DNA of 64,000 bases, taken from the NCBI GenBank assembly GCA_025163595.1, contig CP104100.1:3720001-3784000 (forward strand). The letters are read 5' to 3'. The notes beneath the pieces are model-generated. The model saw only the letters and a program-made list of their open reading frames with translations. It did no database searches and was not told the DNA's origin. Positions 1-8,823 of this stretch are shown here, one piece after another (position 1 is the stretch's first letter; every line of letters begins with the position of its first letter). The position numbers and the translations under genes were made by a program. Origin of the DNA: Phaeobacter sp. G2. GTDB lineage: Bacteria > Pseudomonadota > Alphaproteobacteria > Rhodobacterales > Rhodobacteraceae.

Positions 1-271
1 CTCACTTCCAGCCCCGCCCGCAATCAGTAAATCGCAGAGCTTTCGCCCCCGCAAAGCCGCCGCGCCTACTGCAGACCGCTGTTTTGCAATGCAGAGCTTG
101 CCCAGTGTTGCGCGCACCATCGCAATGGAACAAAGTGACATGTAGACTGGCAAACAGGGCCTGCCCCGTACATGAGGGATGTCTGGGCCGACATGGCAGC
201 GCGTCACATCGGCCACAAAAGACCTCCGCTCCCTGACCGCCTGGGTTCACTGGACAGTCCGGTCTCCCGCG

Positions 272-1921
272 TTACCCCGGCCGCCCTGCCGGAACCAGGC
301 TGCTAAAGGGTTTGCCGGTGGCCTCTTCGTATTCCTGCTCATCCCAGAATCCGATCAGAATACCGCCCTCTGCTGCAATTTTCTGGCGGGCCAGAACTGC
401 AGATGTCGCGGTTATCCGGGTGTGGTGCCGTCGCGCCCAATCCAGCAGCGCCGCCTCCATCCGGGCGCGCACCGCAATGTGGTCTGCCTGCTCCGAAGCG
501 CCCAGATCTTTCACTTCCTGCGGGTCGGTTTCCAGATCGAACAGCACCGGTCGGAAGCCTTCGCAGCGGATAAATTTCCACCGTCCATCAAATATCATCA
601 CCGTATGAGCATGTTCCTGCGCCACGCCCAGCGCGCGGGCCATATCGGACCAGTGATAGTCATGTTCGCTGATCGCATAGCGTCTGGAAAAGCCTTCTGT
701 CCCGTTCAGGATCGGTGTCAGATCGCGCCCTTCAATGATATGCGGCTTGGCCTCGCAGCCCAGCGCATTCATAAATGTGGGTGCCAGATCAATCATTTCG
801 ACCAGCTCTTCGCAGATGGACCCGCGCGAGGCATCCGCCTCGCTGCGGGGGTCTGCAATGATCAGCGGCACTTTGGCGGCAACATCGTGGTAGAAATCCT
901 TGTCGCCCATCCAGTGATCGCCCATGTAATCGCCGTGATCCGAGGTAAAGGCGATGATGGTATTCTCGCTCAAGCCCGCCGCCTCCATCCAGGCAAAAAG
1001 CCGACCGAGGTTATCATCGAGCTGCTTGATCAGCCCCATATAGGCCGGGATCACATGTTCACGCACATGGTCGCGGGCAAAGCTGCGACAGACACGGGCG
1101 TTCAGATAGGCCTGCATCAGGGGGTGATCGGTGTCGCGCTCCGCTTCAGAGCGGACCGGAGCGATGACGTGCTCTGGCCCATACATATCATGGTAGGGCT
1201 TTGGCACGATGTAGGGCCAATGGGGTTTGATATAGGACAGGTGGCACATCCAGGGACGTCCATCCGCAGTAGCCTCAGTCATGAAATCAATGGCGCGATT
1301 GGTCATATAGGCGGTCTCGGAATGCTCTTCGGGCACATCCGCAGGCAAGCGCGAGTTTTTCAGTAGCCAGGCCGACAGCCGTTCGCCATTTTCATCCAGG
1401 CCCGAATTGGCAAAATCACCCCAGGGGTTTTCTGACTTAAAGCCGTTTTCCACCAGATAGTCATCATAGGCAGACCATTTTTGGCGGGCGCTATCAGGGT
1501 GCAGACCATCGTCACGCTCAAAAGGGTCAAAACCACATTCAGACCGGCTGACGCCAATCGTGCTGTCGGGATCAATGCCAAGCCAGGCCATGCCCTCCAG
1601 ATCTGCGGTCATATGGGTTTTTCCAACCAAAACCGCCCGCGCACCTGCCTCGCGCAGGTGATCGCCCAAGGTGGGTTCCCCAACCCGCAGCGGCATACCA
1701 TTCCAGGTTGAGCCATGGCTGCGCACATAGCGCCCGGTATAGGCCGACATCCGCGACGGACCGCAGACCGGCGACTGGATATAGGCCTTGTTGAATTGCA
1801 CCCCGCGTTTTGCCAGGGCATCAATATGCGGTGTATGCAGGTGCGGGTGACCATAGCAGCTCAGGTAATCAAACCGCAGTTGATCGGCCATAATCCACAA
1901 AACATTGGGGCGTTTGGTCAT
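272..1921 (-). CDS. Sulfatase of the alkaline phosphatase superfamily
   Basis: Predicted sulfatase or phosphonate-monoester-type hydrolase of 549 residues that cleaves sulfate or related esters. The start NVLWIMADQ supplies the first metal aspartate. CGPSR at residues 53-57 is the C-x-P-S-R signature whose cysteine is converted to formylglycine in this family. TSDHGDYMGDH near residue 325 is the second metal motif. No signal peptide is visible, so it probably acts in the cytoplasm. The ATG is preceded by a strong ggaggagaaag ribosome site. It lies downstream of an AraC-type regulator on the same strand, about 270 bp away, which suggests but does not prove control by it. The substrate cannot be told from sequence; choline sulfate, aryl sulfate or a sulfated sugar are all possible. 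Confidence 0.9.
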   Translation of the reverse strand: MTKRPNVLWIMADQLRFDYLSCYGHPHLHTPHIDALAKRGVQFNKAYIQSPVCGPSRMSAYTGRYVRSHGSTWNGMPLRVGEPTLGDHLREAGARAVLVGKTHMTADLEGMAWLGIDPDSTIGVSRSECGFDPFERDDGLHPDSARQKWSAYDDYLVENGFKSENPWGDFANSGLDENGERLSAWLLKNSRLPADVPEEHSETAYMTNRAIDFMTEATADGRPWMCHLSYIKPHWPYIVPKPYHDMYGPEHVIAPVRSEAERDTDHPLMQAYLNARVCRSFARDHVREHVIPAYMGLIKQLDDNLGRLFAWMEAAGLSENTIIAFTSDHGDYMGDHWMGDKDFYHDVAAKVPLIIADPRSEADASRGSICEELVEMIDLAPTFMNALGCEAKPHIIEGRDLTPILNGTEGFSRRYAISEHDYHWSDMARALGVAQEHAHTVMIFDGRWKFIRCEGFRPVLFDLETDPQEVKDLGASEQADHIAVRARMEAALLDWARRHHTRITATSAVLARQKIAAEGGILIGFWDEQEYEEATGKPFSSLVPAGRPG

Positions 1922-2194
1922 GGTTCTTTCTCCTCCTCCAGCAGATCATCTCCTCGGGCAAAGATATTCGTCTCGTCCCGGTCCTGCCTGGCCTTCATTT
2001 TTTCGGCCCTGTTTCTTTCGGCCACAGTTTTTGCTGACTTGGGCATAAGCCCCCAGCGACCAGATAGAGCCTGAAAAACAAATAAATGACAAGTCATATA
2101 TCTTCACCCCACCAACCCCGGCATGGTCGCCCGACATTACCTGCACTGCTAAGCGCCCCCCCTCAAAGGGGAGCATGCCTGCAAAACAGGGGCC

Positions 2195-3289
2195 TTATTC
2201 AGCAGGGCAGGATGTTGCGGCGCTGCTGTCGCGCAGGCCACTCCGGTAGGCCTTGGGCGTTTGGCCAGACCAGCGCTTAAAGGCCCGTGAAAAGGCGCTT
2301 TGTTCAGAAAACCCGGTCAAAAAGGCAATCTCAGAGAAGGAATAGCTCGACGATTGAATAAGCTGCTGGGCGAGTTTCCGGCGCGATTCGTCGGTGAGGG
2401 ATTGAAAACTATGCCCCCTCTCGCTCAGCCGTCGCTGAAAGGTGCGCCCCCCCAGTCCCATGTTTTTGGCAACCTCCGACAGCTGCGGCACCCCACCACT
2501 CAGCAGTTTGGCAATTTCCTCAATCACCTGGGCTTCAAAGCTTTGCTCCTGGTCACGTTCTTTTTCCAGCATCTGCTCCAGATGAGAGATCAGGAAATTC
2601 CAGACACCTGTATCGCCAATGCTGCTAGGCTGATCAACGTCCTGGACATCAAAATGCAACGCATCCGACCGGGCTCCAAATTCCGGCACACAGCCAAAAT
2701 GCTCTACCAGGGCATCAATAGAGCCGTCTCTTTCATGGACAAATTGCACATGGCAGGGCTGAAATTCCGGGCTGGTCGTTTCACGACAGAGCGTCAGTGT
2801 CGTACCCATGGCGGCCTCTACCGACAAAAAGGCCCCGAGCCGGTCCGTCTTGGGGGCCTGCATGGACCAACAGAACCGATCGCCCTCCTGTTCGGCAGAA
2901 AAACTCGCAACGCGATTGTGTAGTCGGGTATAACGCCAAATTCGCTGAAACCCATGACGCAGGGTTGGGGCAGATTTCAGCGCAAGCCCAAAGACGCCAA
3001 ACTCATCGCACCGCATGCTCCGACAGGTTTTCATGTGAAACCTCAGATCCGGGAACTCGCTTTTGGCAACCTCCTCCATCAGGTCGTGATAGGCCTCAAC
3101 CGGCACCATGACCGTAGGGTCGGCTAACGTTTCTGGCGTCAGGCCGACCAGATCCAGCAGCTTGCCCTTGTCGGCTATCTGGTCTGCATGTTCGATCTGT
3201 TTTCTGGCGTAGAGTGTCGAAACAGAGGTCAAGTCCCGGCTCCAAATTGATGCGCTCAACAGACTACCAAGCGCCTGAGCTGCGATCAA
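2195..3289 (-). CDS. AraC-family transcriptional regulator
   Basis: Transcription factor with an N-terminal ligand-binding region of the arabinose-binding/OruR type (about residues 35-220) and a C-terminal AraC double helix-turn-helix (about 260-350), seen in RKLAQQLIQSS followed by SEIAFLTGFSEQSAFSRAFK. The listed start is a TTG without a good ribosome site. A second in-frame TTG at 3232, giving an N-terminus LTSVSTLYARKQIEHA typical of the family, is a likelier start. Three evenly spaced direct repeats lie just upstream, between this gene and a small exported peptide gene on the other strand, and are the obvious candidate binding sites. The inducer is unknown. Confidence 0.88.
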   Translation of the reverse strand: MIAAQALGSLLSASIWSRDLTSVSTLYARKQIEHADQIADKGKLLDLVGLTPETLADPTVMVPVEAYHDLMEEVAKSEFPDLRFHMKTCRSMRCDEFGVFGLALKSAPTLRHGFQRIWRYTRLHNRVASFSAEQEGDRFCWSMQAPKTDRLGAFLSVEAAMGTTLTLCRETTSPEFQPCHVQFVHERDGSIDALVEHFGCVPEFGARSDALHFDVQDVDQPSSIGDTGVWNFLISHLEQMLEKERDQEQSFEAQVIEEIAKLLSGGVPQLSEVAKNMGLGGRTFQRRLSERGHSFQSLTDESRRKLAQQLIQSSSYSFSEIAFLTGFSEQSAFSRAFKRWSGQTPKAYRSGLRDSSAATSCPAE

Positions 3290-3317
3290 ATATCAGTAAC
3301 ATTTACGTTACCAAAGG

Positions 3318-3373
3318 GTCAACCTTTGGCATTTGCTGTCAAGTCTTTGGCACATCCAGTCAATATTTTGGCA
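3318..3373. promoter_or_regulatory. Three helically phased direct repeats, candidate AraC operator
   Basis: Three copies of gtcaa-N4/5-tttggca begin at 3318, 3338 and 3359, a spacing of 20 and 21 bp, i.e. two helical turns. AraC-family proteins characteristically bind direct repeats on one face of the helix. The site lies between the AraC-type gene (minus strand) and the small exported peptide gene (plus strand), about 20 bp upstream of a TTGACA element. Confidence 0.6.
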
Positions 3374-3393
3374 CCAGAAATCACGTATTCATT

Positions 3394-3422
3394 TTGACAT
3401 CCAGTGGGTTTGGAGCTGTTTT
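3394..3422 (+). promoter_or_regulatory. Candidate promoter of the small exported peptide gene
   Basis: A perfect -35 box TTGACA (3394-3399) is followed after 17 bp by a poor -10 (tgtttt). A strong -35 with a weak -10 next to phased activator-type repeats fits an activator-dependent promoter. The call is inference only. Confidence 0.35.
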
Positions 3423-3480
3423 CTCTGCAAAAGCAGGTTCGACCCTTTACCGCACCGTTTTTGCCTCAAGGAATAAATCA

Positions 3481-3654
3481 ATGAACAGCTTCATGCCTTT
3501 CATCAAATTCACCGCAGTTGCCTTGCTGGGCGGCAGCGCCACCTTAACAGCCGCAACGCTGGTTCTTGGCCTGGGCGCCCCGCTGGCAAGAGCCCAAACC
3601 CAGGCTCCCACGCCTGTGGTGCTGATCAGCGATGCTCAGCACAATCCTTCGTGA
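3481..3654 (+). CDS. Small exported peptide, unknown function
   Basis: A 57-residue product starting MNSFMPFIKF. About 35 residues form a signal-peptide-like segment (lysine, long hydrophobic stretch, APLARAQ cleavage-like site), leaving a mature peptide of only about 20 residues (TQAPTPVVLISDAQHNPS). The ATG at 3481 has an aagga ribosome site 8 bp upstream; the open frame extends further upstream but without a better start. No family is recognised. Its position behind phased AraC-type repeats suggests it is the main target of the neighbouring regulator. Confidence 0.5.
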   Translation: MNSFMPFIKFTAVALLGGSATLTAATLVLGLGAPLARAQTQAPTPVVLISDAQHNPS

Positions 3655-3701
3655 TCTGGGATTTCACCTGACCCTGGTTGAGATCTCAGGCCCGACTGTG
3701 A

Positions 3702-3762
3702 CCAGTCAAACAGTGGCCAGCCAAACAGCGCCCAGTCAAACAACGCCCAGTCAAACAACGCC
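3702..3762. repeat. 15-bp tandem repeat, four copies
   Basis: Four consecutive 15-bp units of the type ccagtcaaacaacgc; the last two are identical and the first two differ at two or three bases. The array fills the gap between the small exported peptide gene and the end of btaB. As 15 is a multiple of three it reads as a repeated LFDWA-type pentapeptide on the minus strand, but no start or ribosome site supports translation. Confidence 0.85.
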
Positions 3763-3774
3763 AGGAGCGCAGAG

Positions 3775-4422
3775 TTAGCCGGTCTTGCGCAGGATCCCAT
3801 ATTGCGCGTAGCCGCGATAAAGCTGGCGGCATTGTGCCCTGCCGCCCAGCTCACGGGCGATCTTGTCGAGCTCGCTTGCCAACTCTAATCGTGGGCTCAC
3901 ATGGAATTTCGTCAGCCAGCGATGCAGCAGGCCCCGGCACCAGCCGGGCCATCCCTCCAGATTGGAAAAATCCACAACATGCAGCGTGCCGCCCGGAGCA
4001 AGCGCCCCAAAGGCCTGGCGCAAAGCCTGCTGCCAATCCGGGATCATTGAAATCCCGTAAGAGATAAAGATGCGATCAAATGCGTCGCGGCCGAACAGTT
4101 GCGCGGCCTCAAAATGGCAGGCATCAGCCTGAGCCAAGGCAACCCGCGCGCCCAGTTTTTTCCCGGCGGACACCAACATCTCTGACGAGATATCAAGCCC
4201 GTAAAAGGTGCAGTCGGGGTATTTCCCCTCAGCCAATTGCAAATTTCGCCCCGTGCCACAGGCAAGTTCAAGAACATGCGCGTCGGCGTCGGGCGCCAGA
4301 TCATCAATCAGCGCATCGCGCCCAAACAGATAGTACTTTCGGGTCAAATCATAGAATATGCGTTGATAGCGGTAGGTTTGGTCCATCAGTGCTGCATGGG
4401 CATTGGGGGTCGCGTCGCGCAT
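3775..4422 (-). CDS. btaB: BtaB: betaine-lipid N-methyltransferase
   Basis: S-adenosylmethionine-dependent methyltransferase (215 residues) expected to add three methyl groups to diacylglyceryl-homoserine, giving the phosphorus-free betaine lipid DGTS. The class I motif VLELACGTGRN lies at residues 50-60 and GLDISSEML follows. I chose the ATG at 4422, four bases after the btaA stop, giving a length close to known BtaB; a longer open frame to 4512 overlaps btaA. It is the last gene of plcP-btaA-btaB. The identification rests mainly on the adjacent BtaA. Confidence 0.88.
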   Translation of the reverse strand: MRDATPNAHAALMDQTYRYQRIFYDLTRKYYLFGRDALIDDLAPDADAHVLELACGTGRNLQLAEGKYPDCTFYGLDISSEMLVSAGKKLGARVALAQADACHFEAAQLFGRDAFDRIFISYGISMIPDWQQALRQAFGALAPGGTLHVVDFSNLEGWPGWCRGLLHRWLTKFHVSPRLELASELDKIARELGGRAQCRQLYRGYAQYGILRKTG

Positions 4423-4426
4423 CTGA

Positions 4427-5644
4427 TCAGCCCTGAAAACGATAGAGATGAAAGCCGCCGTAGATCGCTGAGCGATCCTGCTTGCTGCCCCGCTTGGAAA
4501 CCTCTGCGTCATAGGCCCAGCGCCCCAGGATGTCAGGCGACACTCGGCCCGGCAGGATGTCCTCAGCGCCGCCAGTGCGAAAAATCACCTTTGCCCCGGG
4601 CGTTGCCGTGCGGGTGATTTGCTGCCAAAGCGCATTCAACTGACTGTCATTCATCCAATCCTGGGCATCCAGCAGGATATAGCCCTGTTTCGAGCTGTCA
4701 GGCTCCTGCGCCAACTGGTCGGTAAGGGAGCGGTTTACGATGCGGCCCCGGTCGGCATAGTCCCGCAGAGCCTGGAAATTGCGCTGCTGCAGATAGGGCG
4801 GCAGAGACCCATCCGGTGCCGGGTCATACCCGCGTGCAAAGGCCTGCCAGGCAAAATAATTGTCCCGGATCGGGGTGTCACACATCAGTTTGCGGACCCG
4901 TTCGCGCAGTACCGGCAACACATCGCCACCGCCGTCAGCCGCCAGTTTGTCATACTGCGCCGGAGGAATACCCAGGCCAAAAAGCGCAGCGCGAAACCCA
5001 GCCAGCCGGCGCACCAGCCACATATCAAACAGGGGGCTGATCTTCTGATCAAAAAACGCCTGTTGTTCCTGTAGGCTGCGTGCGGCCAGCAAGGGCGCAA
5101 AATTCACCCGCCCCAGACGGGCAACCAAATGCACCGCCCCCAAAAAGCGACCAAGCAGCCCGTATTTATAAAGCCCCTTTTGAAACAACGTGATGCGGCG
5201 GTTTATCAGCTGCCGCCCCTGCCAAAACGCCCGCGCGCCGGGGTCTAGCTTTGGTTGGATATAGCGCTCATACAGGACGGCGTTGCTGGCCAGGTCTGCC
5301 CGACCAAAAAACTGATAAAAGGCGGCATAGTCCGGCAGGGCTTGGGCGGCAGTCAGTTTCAACTTGCCCAAGGCCACATGGGCAGGCGACAGATCTACCG
5401 CCGTGACCGAAGCCGGGCCAGCGGTCAGATACGACATTAGATTGCAGCTGCCAGAGGCGATGCAGACCAGATTATCCTCTGCTGAAATCTCCAGCGCCTC
5501 CATGTCCACCACTGGATCTTCCCAGATCTGCGGATAGACCAACCCCAGAAACAGACGCGAGAACAGACGTTCAAGCCATCCGGTTGCCGCATCGCCATCC
5601 TGCAAAACAGCCGCGTCCAATTGAGCCTGGGCGGAAGAATTCAT
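4427..5644 (-). CDS. btaA: BtaA: AdoMet:diacylglycerol 3-amino-3-carboxypropyltransferase
   Basis: First enzyme of betaine lipid synthesis: it moves the 3-amino-3-carboxypropyl group of AdoMet onto diacylglycerol at the inner membrane. The 405-residue protein has the DUF3419/BtaA pattern: LVYPQIWEDPVVDMEAL near residue 35, an AdoMet-binding segment NLVCIASGSCNLMSYL near 60-75, and VTAVDLSPAH just after. The start has an aggggat ribosome site. It begins 12 bp after plcP ends and runs into btaB with a 4-bp gap, so the three are surely one operon: PlcP supplies diacylglycerol, BtaA and BtaB turn it into DGTS. Confidence 0.93.
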   Translation of the reverse strand: MNSSAQAQLDAAVLQDGDAATGWLERLFSRLFLGLVYPQIWEDPVVDMEALEISAEDNLVCIASGSCNLMSYLTAGPASVTAVDLSPAHVALGKLKLTAAQALPDYAAFYQFFGRADLASNAVLYERYIQPKLDPGARAFWQGRQLINRRITLFQKGLYKYGLLGRFLGAVHLVARLGRVNFAPLLAARSLQEQQAFFDQKISPLFDMWLVRRLAGFRAALFGLGIPPAQYDKLAADGGGDVLPVLRERVRKLMCDTPIRDNYFAWQAFARGYDPAPDGSLPPYLQQRNFQALRDYADRGRIVNRSLTDQLAQEPDSSKQGYILLDAQDWMNDSQLNALWQQITRTATPGAKVIFRTGGAEDILPGRVSPDILGRWAYDAEVSKRGSKQDRSAIYGGFHLYRFQG

Positions 5645-5656
5645 TGGGTGTATCCC

Positions 5657-6490
5657 CTAAACGTTTTCGAGAACTTTTTCTTCGGGCTGGGCATCGCGTG
5701 CCCGGCGACGAGGCTGACGGCCAAGTTGGCGGCGCGACTCGCCGCGAGACTGGCGCGCAGAACGCGTCCAATCAATAAGAGCAAGACTGCCATCTGCCGT
5801 TTCAACGACAGCGGTGCAGCTTTCGACCCAGTCACCAGTGTTTACATAGGTCACCTCTCCCATGTCACGGATGGCGGCACTATGAATATGACCGCAGATC
5901 ACCCCATCGTAGCCGCCGCGCCGTGCCTCGGCAGTCAGCACTGTTTCATACTCGCTGATAAAATTGACCGCCTGCTTGACCTGGTGCTTGGCCCATTTTG
6001 ACAAGGACCAGTACTGTCCGCCCCAGAGATGGCGAAGCCGATTAAGGCGGGTGTTCAGCCACAGCATCAATTCATAGGCCCGGTCCCCAAGATGCGCGAG
6101 CCATTTGGCGTTTGTCACCACCGCATCAAATTGATCACCATGGGTAACCAGATAACATTTTCCGTTATGGGCGGTGAACTCGGCAGACCCCAGCACCTCG
6201 ATACCGCCAAAATGAGTGCCAAAGTAGGAGCGCAGGAATTCGTCATGGTTGCCGGGGATTAAATAGATCCGGGCACCGCCATGTGCCTTGGCCAGAAGCG
6301 TTTGCACCACGTCATTGTGCGCCTGCGGCCAGAGGAAACCCTTTCTGCGAATGCGCCAGGCGTCCACAATGTCACCAACCAAATAGTAGGTGTCTGCTTC
6401 GTGGCATTTGAGGAAATCCAGCAGTAATTCAGCCTGACATCCTGGGGTGCCCAAATGGATATCGGACAAAAAAATGGTTCGGTATTTCAT
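5657..6490 (-). CDS. plcP: PlcP-type metallophosphoesterase (phospholipase C)
   Basis: Calcineurin-like metallophosphoesterase of 277 residues resembling LpxH by motif: D10-x-H12 (SDIHLG), GD at 39-40 (LVGDIVDAW), GNHDE near 76-80, THGDQFD near 118 and GHIHSA near 200. Its length and its place directly before btaAB match PlcP, the phospholipase C that cuts phosphatidylcholine or phosphatidylglycerol to diacylglycerol during phosphate starvation in rhizobia and marine bacteria. The C-terminus (about 25 residues) is very arginine-rich, possibly for membrane contact. A Pho-box-like site lies 50 bp upstream. The alternative, a plain UDP-diacylglucosamine hydrolase, is less likely given the neighbours. 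Confidence 0.87.
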   Translation of the reverse strand: MKYRTIFLSDIHLGTPGCQAELLLDFLKCHEADTYYLVGDIVDAWRIRRKGFLWPQAHNDVVQTLLAKAHGGARIYLIPGNHDEFLRSYFGTHFGGIEVLGSAEFTAHNGKCYLVTHGDQFDAVVTNAKWLAHLGDRAYELMLWLNTRLNRLRHLWGGQYWSLSKWAKHQVKQAVNFISEYETVLTAEARRGGYDGVICGHIHSAAIRDMGEVTYVNTGDWVESCTAVVETADGSLALIDWTRSARQSRGESRRQLGRQPRRRARDAQPEEKVLENV

Positions 6491-6539
6491 GCGCGTCGCC
6501 CGCTGTCACTTGCGTCGCATATGGAGGTACCCCATCGTT

Positions 6540-6557
6540 TTAACAGAACGGTGACAG
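6540..6557 (-). promoter_or_regulatory. Pho box-like PhoB site upstream of plcP-btaAB
   Basis: Read on the minus strand the sequence is CTGTCAC-CGTT-CTGTTAA: two 7-bp half-sites separated by 4 bp, 12 of 14 bases matching the CTGTCAT direct-repeat consensus. It lies 50 bp upstream of the plcP start in the expected orientation. This fits induction of lipid remodelling under phosphate limitation. Confidence 0.65.
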
Positions 6558-6644
6558 TTTCCATTCCCCTGCGCATCAAGGCATCACGACACCGCCCAGA
6601 AGATCACCCATCACAGCGCAAAGGCCCAACAGCCCCCGTTTTGC

Positions 6645-6668
6645 GCTGCACCTCGCGCCAGGTGCAGC
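6645..6668 (-). terminator. Hairpin after the sensor kinase gene
   Basis: Perfect 9-bp inverted repeat (gctgcacct / aggtgcagc) with a 6-base loop, two bases beyond the stop of the kinase gene on the minus strand. No good T-tract follows, so it may be a weak terminator or an RNA-stabilising hairpin. Confidence 0.4.
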
Positions 6669-6670
6669 GG

Positions 6671-8806
6671 TCAGCTGTCCAAAAGAGCGCGAATTTTGGA
6701 AATCAAAACAGGTCCCGAGACAGGTTTATTAAGCACGGTAAGCTTTGGCAGACCCGAGACACTATCGAGCACATCAGCGCCATACCCCGTGAGGATCACG
6801 ATCGGGACACCATCGAGCACCTTTCTGACCTGCGCCACCAAATCCAGCCCCTGTACCGGCCCAGGCATCGTCAGATCCGTCACAACCAGGTCAAATTCAG
6901 GTACCTTTTTGACCAGATCCAGGGCCTCTGTGCCGTTGTGGGCCTGCGTCACACGAAACCCAGAGGCCGCAAGCCGTTGGCTCAGGGCGCTGCGGACATC
7001 ATCGTCATCTTCAACCAGTAAGATCTGTTCATCGCCCAAAAAACCTGTGGAAATGTCACCTCCCGCCGCCTGATCCGCGGCCTCAACGGTCACCGGAAAT
7101 CTCAGCTCCACCGTCGTCCCCTGCTCCCAGACACTGCGGATACGGATCTTACCCCCCGACTGGGTCACAAAGCCATGCACCATCGCCAGCCCCATCCCCG
7201 ATCCCTTGTCGAATTCTTTGGTTGTGAAAAAGGGCTCAAACACCTTACTCAAAGCATCTTCTTTGATCCCCACGCCGGTGTCCGTCACAGAGACCACCAC
7301 CTGCTCGCCTGAAAGGTCATCGCCGTCGCTTTGGCCCGCCCCTAGGTTAGACACCGAAACTGTCAGCTTGCCCCCGTCTGGCATCGCATCGCGGGCGTTC
7401 AACACCAGGTTCAAAACCGCATTCTCCAGCTGCCCCTGATCCAGAAGAACCGCCTTCACAAGAGGGTCATAGGAGAATTCCACAGATATGTTTTCAGGCA
7501 AGGTCCGGCGCAACATCTCCTCGATACCACGCAAAACCAGATCAACCCGCAGCACCTGCGGCACAAGCTGAGCACGCCGCCCAAAAGACAAGAGATCATA
7601 GGACAGTTTGGCCCCGCGTTTGGTCGCGGACAGTGCTTGGTCAATGAACTTCAAGGAGGGAGCATCCAGCCCACGCTGGTCTTTTAGCAATTCGAGGTTG
7701 CCCATGATCACCGACAATAGATTGTTGAAATCATGGGCGACGCCCCCGACAAGCCGGCCTATCGCGTCAAATTTCTGGGTTTCCAGGGCAAACTTCTCGG
7801 CCTTTTTGCGAAGATCCATTTCTGCGCTTAGCGCATCAACTGTGGCCGCAAGATCTAAGGTGCGCGCCCGAACAACACGGCGCAGGATGAATATGAGCAC
7901 TGCTGACACCAAAAGCACAGAAACCGCTACAAACAGCACAGTAATAAGCCAGCTCGGCAGCGGGGCTTTGTGAAAGGAAATCCATTCATACTTGGCAGAG
8001 TGAAAGTCCGACCCAAAGGTCATTTGCTGCCGGTAGCTGGCCAGGTTCATCGCCTGGACAAAGTTTTCCGGGGCATCCGGCGGCACTACATAGTGATACG
8101 AGTTGACCTGAAATGGCAGCTCAGGAATACGCAAACTGTTCTGATTGGCCATCTGCACCGCAAAGAACGTATTGGTAATTGCCAAATCCGCATCACCAAC
8201 CAAAATCGCATCAATCGCGCCCTGCACTGACGACGTCCAGATCAGCTTACTCTTTAGCCCTTCTTTGCGTAAAAACCGCCTCAGGTCACGCTCCTGGATA
8301 CTATTTGCGAGCACGGCAATTCTCTTGCCCTCAAAATCCGCCAGAGAGGTAATCTCAACCTCCTGGGAGGTGACGATGGTAGACCATGAATAAATCAGCG
8401 CTTCGTTGATAAACTGGAACTGCGCTGTGCGCTCTTCAGAAAAGGCCACATCCGGCATAAGGTCGAGCTGCCCCTGCCCCACCATCTCCAGGCAGGTCTC
8501 CCATTCACAGTCGACGTATTCGAAATCATAGCCCATTTCAGACAGAATGGCTTCGGTCACCTCCGGCCAAAAACCGGCGGGTTGCCCAGCTGCGTCTCGA
8601 AAAATTTTGGGCCGGTTTTCATAAAAGCCAACACGCAGCGGATCTGCATCCAGTTGCCCCGGCAGGACTGCAAGACACAACATTCCCAGCAAGGCCGGAA
8701 ACACCTTAGTGGCGAAGCAAAACCTGTTTAGAAGTCCCTCTATCACTCGATCCACCCTTTGAGGTCGCTTACCCGGCCTCTGCTCAACACCTTCCAGCCC
8801 CATCAT
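6671..8806 (-). CDS. Hybrid histidine kinase with periplasmic binding-protein sensor
   Basis: Membrane sensor kinase of 711 residues. Order: signal/anchor near 30-52; a family 3 solute-binding domain (about 56-290, starting DPLRVGFYENRPKIF); a transmembrane helix (LITVLFVAVSVLLVSAVLIFIL, about 300-322); a short coiled coil; a HisKA domain with phosphorylatable histidine in GGVAHDFNNLL; an HATPase domain (NLVLNARDAMPDGG, DTGVGI, GSGMGLAMVHG); and a C-terminal receiver (LLVEDDDDVR, phospho-acceptor aspartate in VVTDLTMPGP). It starts 17 bp after the orphan binding-protein gene on the same strand, so the two are probably co-transcribed. The ligand is unknown. No separate output regulator lies nearby. 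Confidence 0.9.
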   Translation of the reverse strand: MMGLEGVEQRPGKRPQRVDRVIEGLLNRFCFATKVFPALLGMLCLAVLPGQLDADPLRVGFYENRPKIFRDAAGQPAGFWPEVTEAILSEMGYDFEYVDCEWETCLEMVGQGQLDLMPDVAFSEERTAQFQFINEALIYSWSTIVTSQEVEITSLADFEGKRIAVLANSIQERDLRRFLRKEGLKSKLIWTSSVQGAIDAILVGDADLAITNTFFAVQMANQNSLRIPELPFQVNSYHYVVPPDAPENFVQAMNLASYRQQMTFGSDFHSAKYEWISFHKAPLPSWLITVLFVAVSVLLVSAVLIFILRRVVRARTLDLAATVDALSAEMDLRKKAEKFALETQKFDAIGRLVGGVAHDFNNLLSVIMGNLELLKDQRGLDAPSLKFIDQALSATKRGAKLSYDLLSFGRRAQLVPQVLRVDLVLRGIEEMLRRTLPENISVEFSYDPLVKAVLLDQGQLENAVLNLVLNARDAMPDGGKLTVSVSNLGAGQSDGDDLSGEQVVVSVTDTGVGIKEDALSKVFEPFFTTKEFDKGSGMGLAMVHGFVTQSGGKIRIRSVWEQGTTVELRFPVTVEAADQAAGGDISTGFLGDEQILLVEDDDDVRSALSQRLAASGFRVTQAHNGTEALDLVKKVPEFDLVVTDLTMPGPVQGLDLVAQVRKVLDGVPIVILTGYGADVLDSVSGLPKLTVLNKPVSGPVLISKIRALLDS

Positions 8807-8823
8807 CAGAAAGCATAGCGCCC

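Noticed and set aside
179..1366. Long plus-strand open frame opposite the sulfatase gene
   Set aside because: The minus strand encodes a full sulfatase with its catalytic signature; the opposite frame has no family character or ribosome site.
3702..3762. Short regular repeats as a CRISPR array
   Set aside because: Units are 15 bp, directly joined with no spacers, and there are no cas genes.
3636..3854. Minus-strand frame encoding repeated LFDWA units
   Set aside because: It reads through the 15-bp tandem repeat and into btaB in another frame; no start signal.
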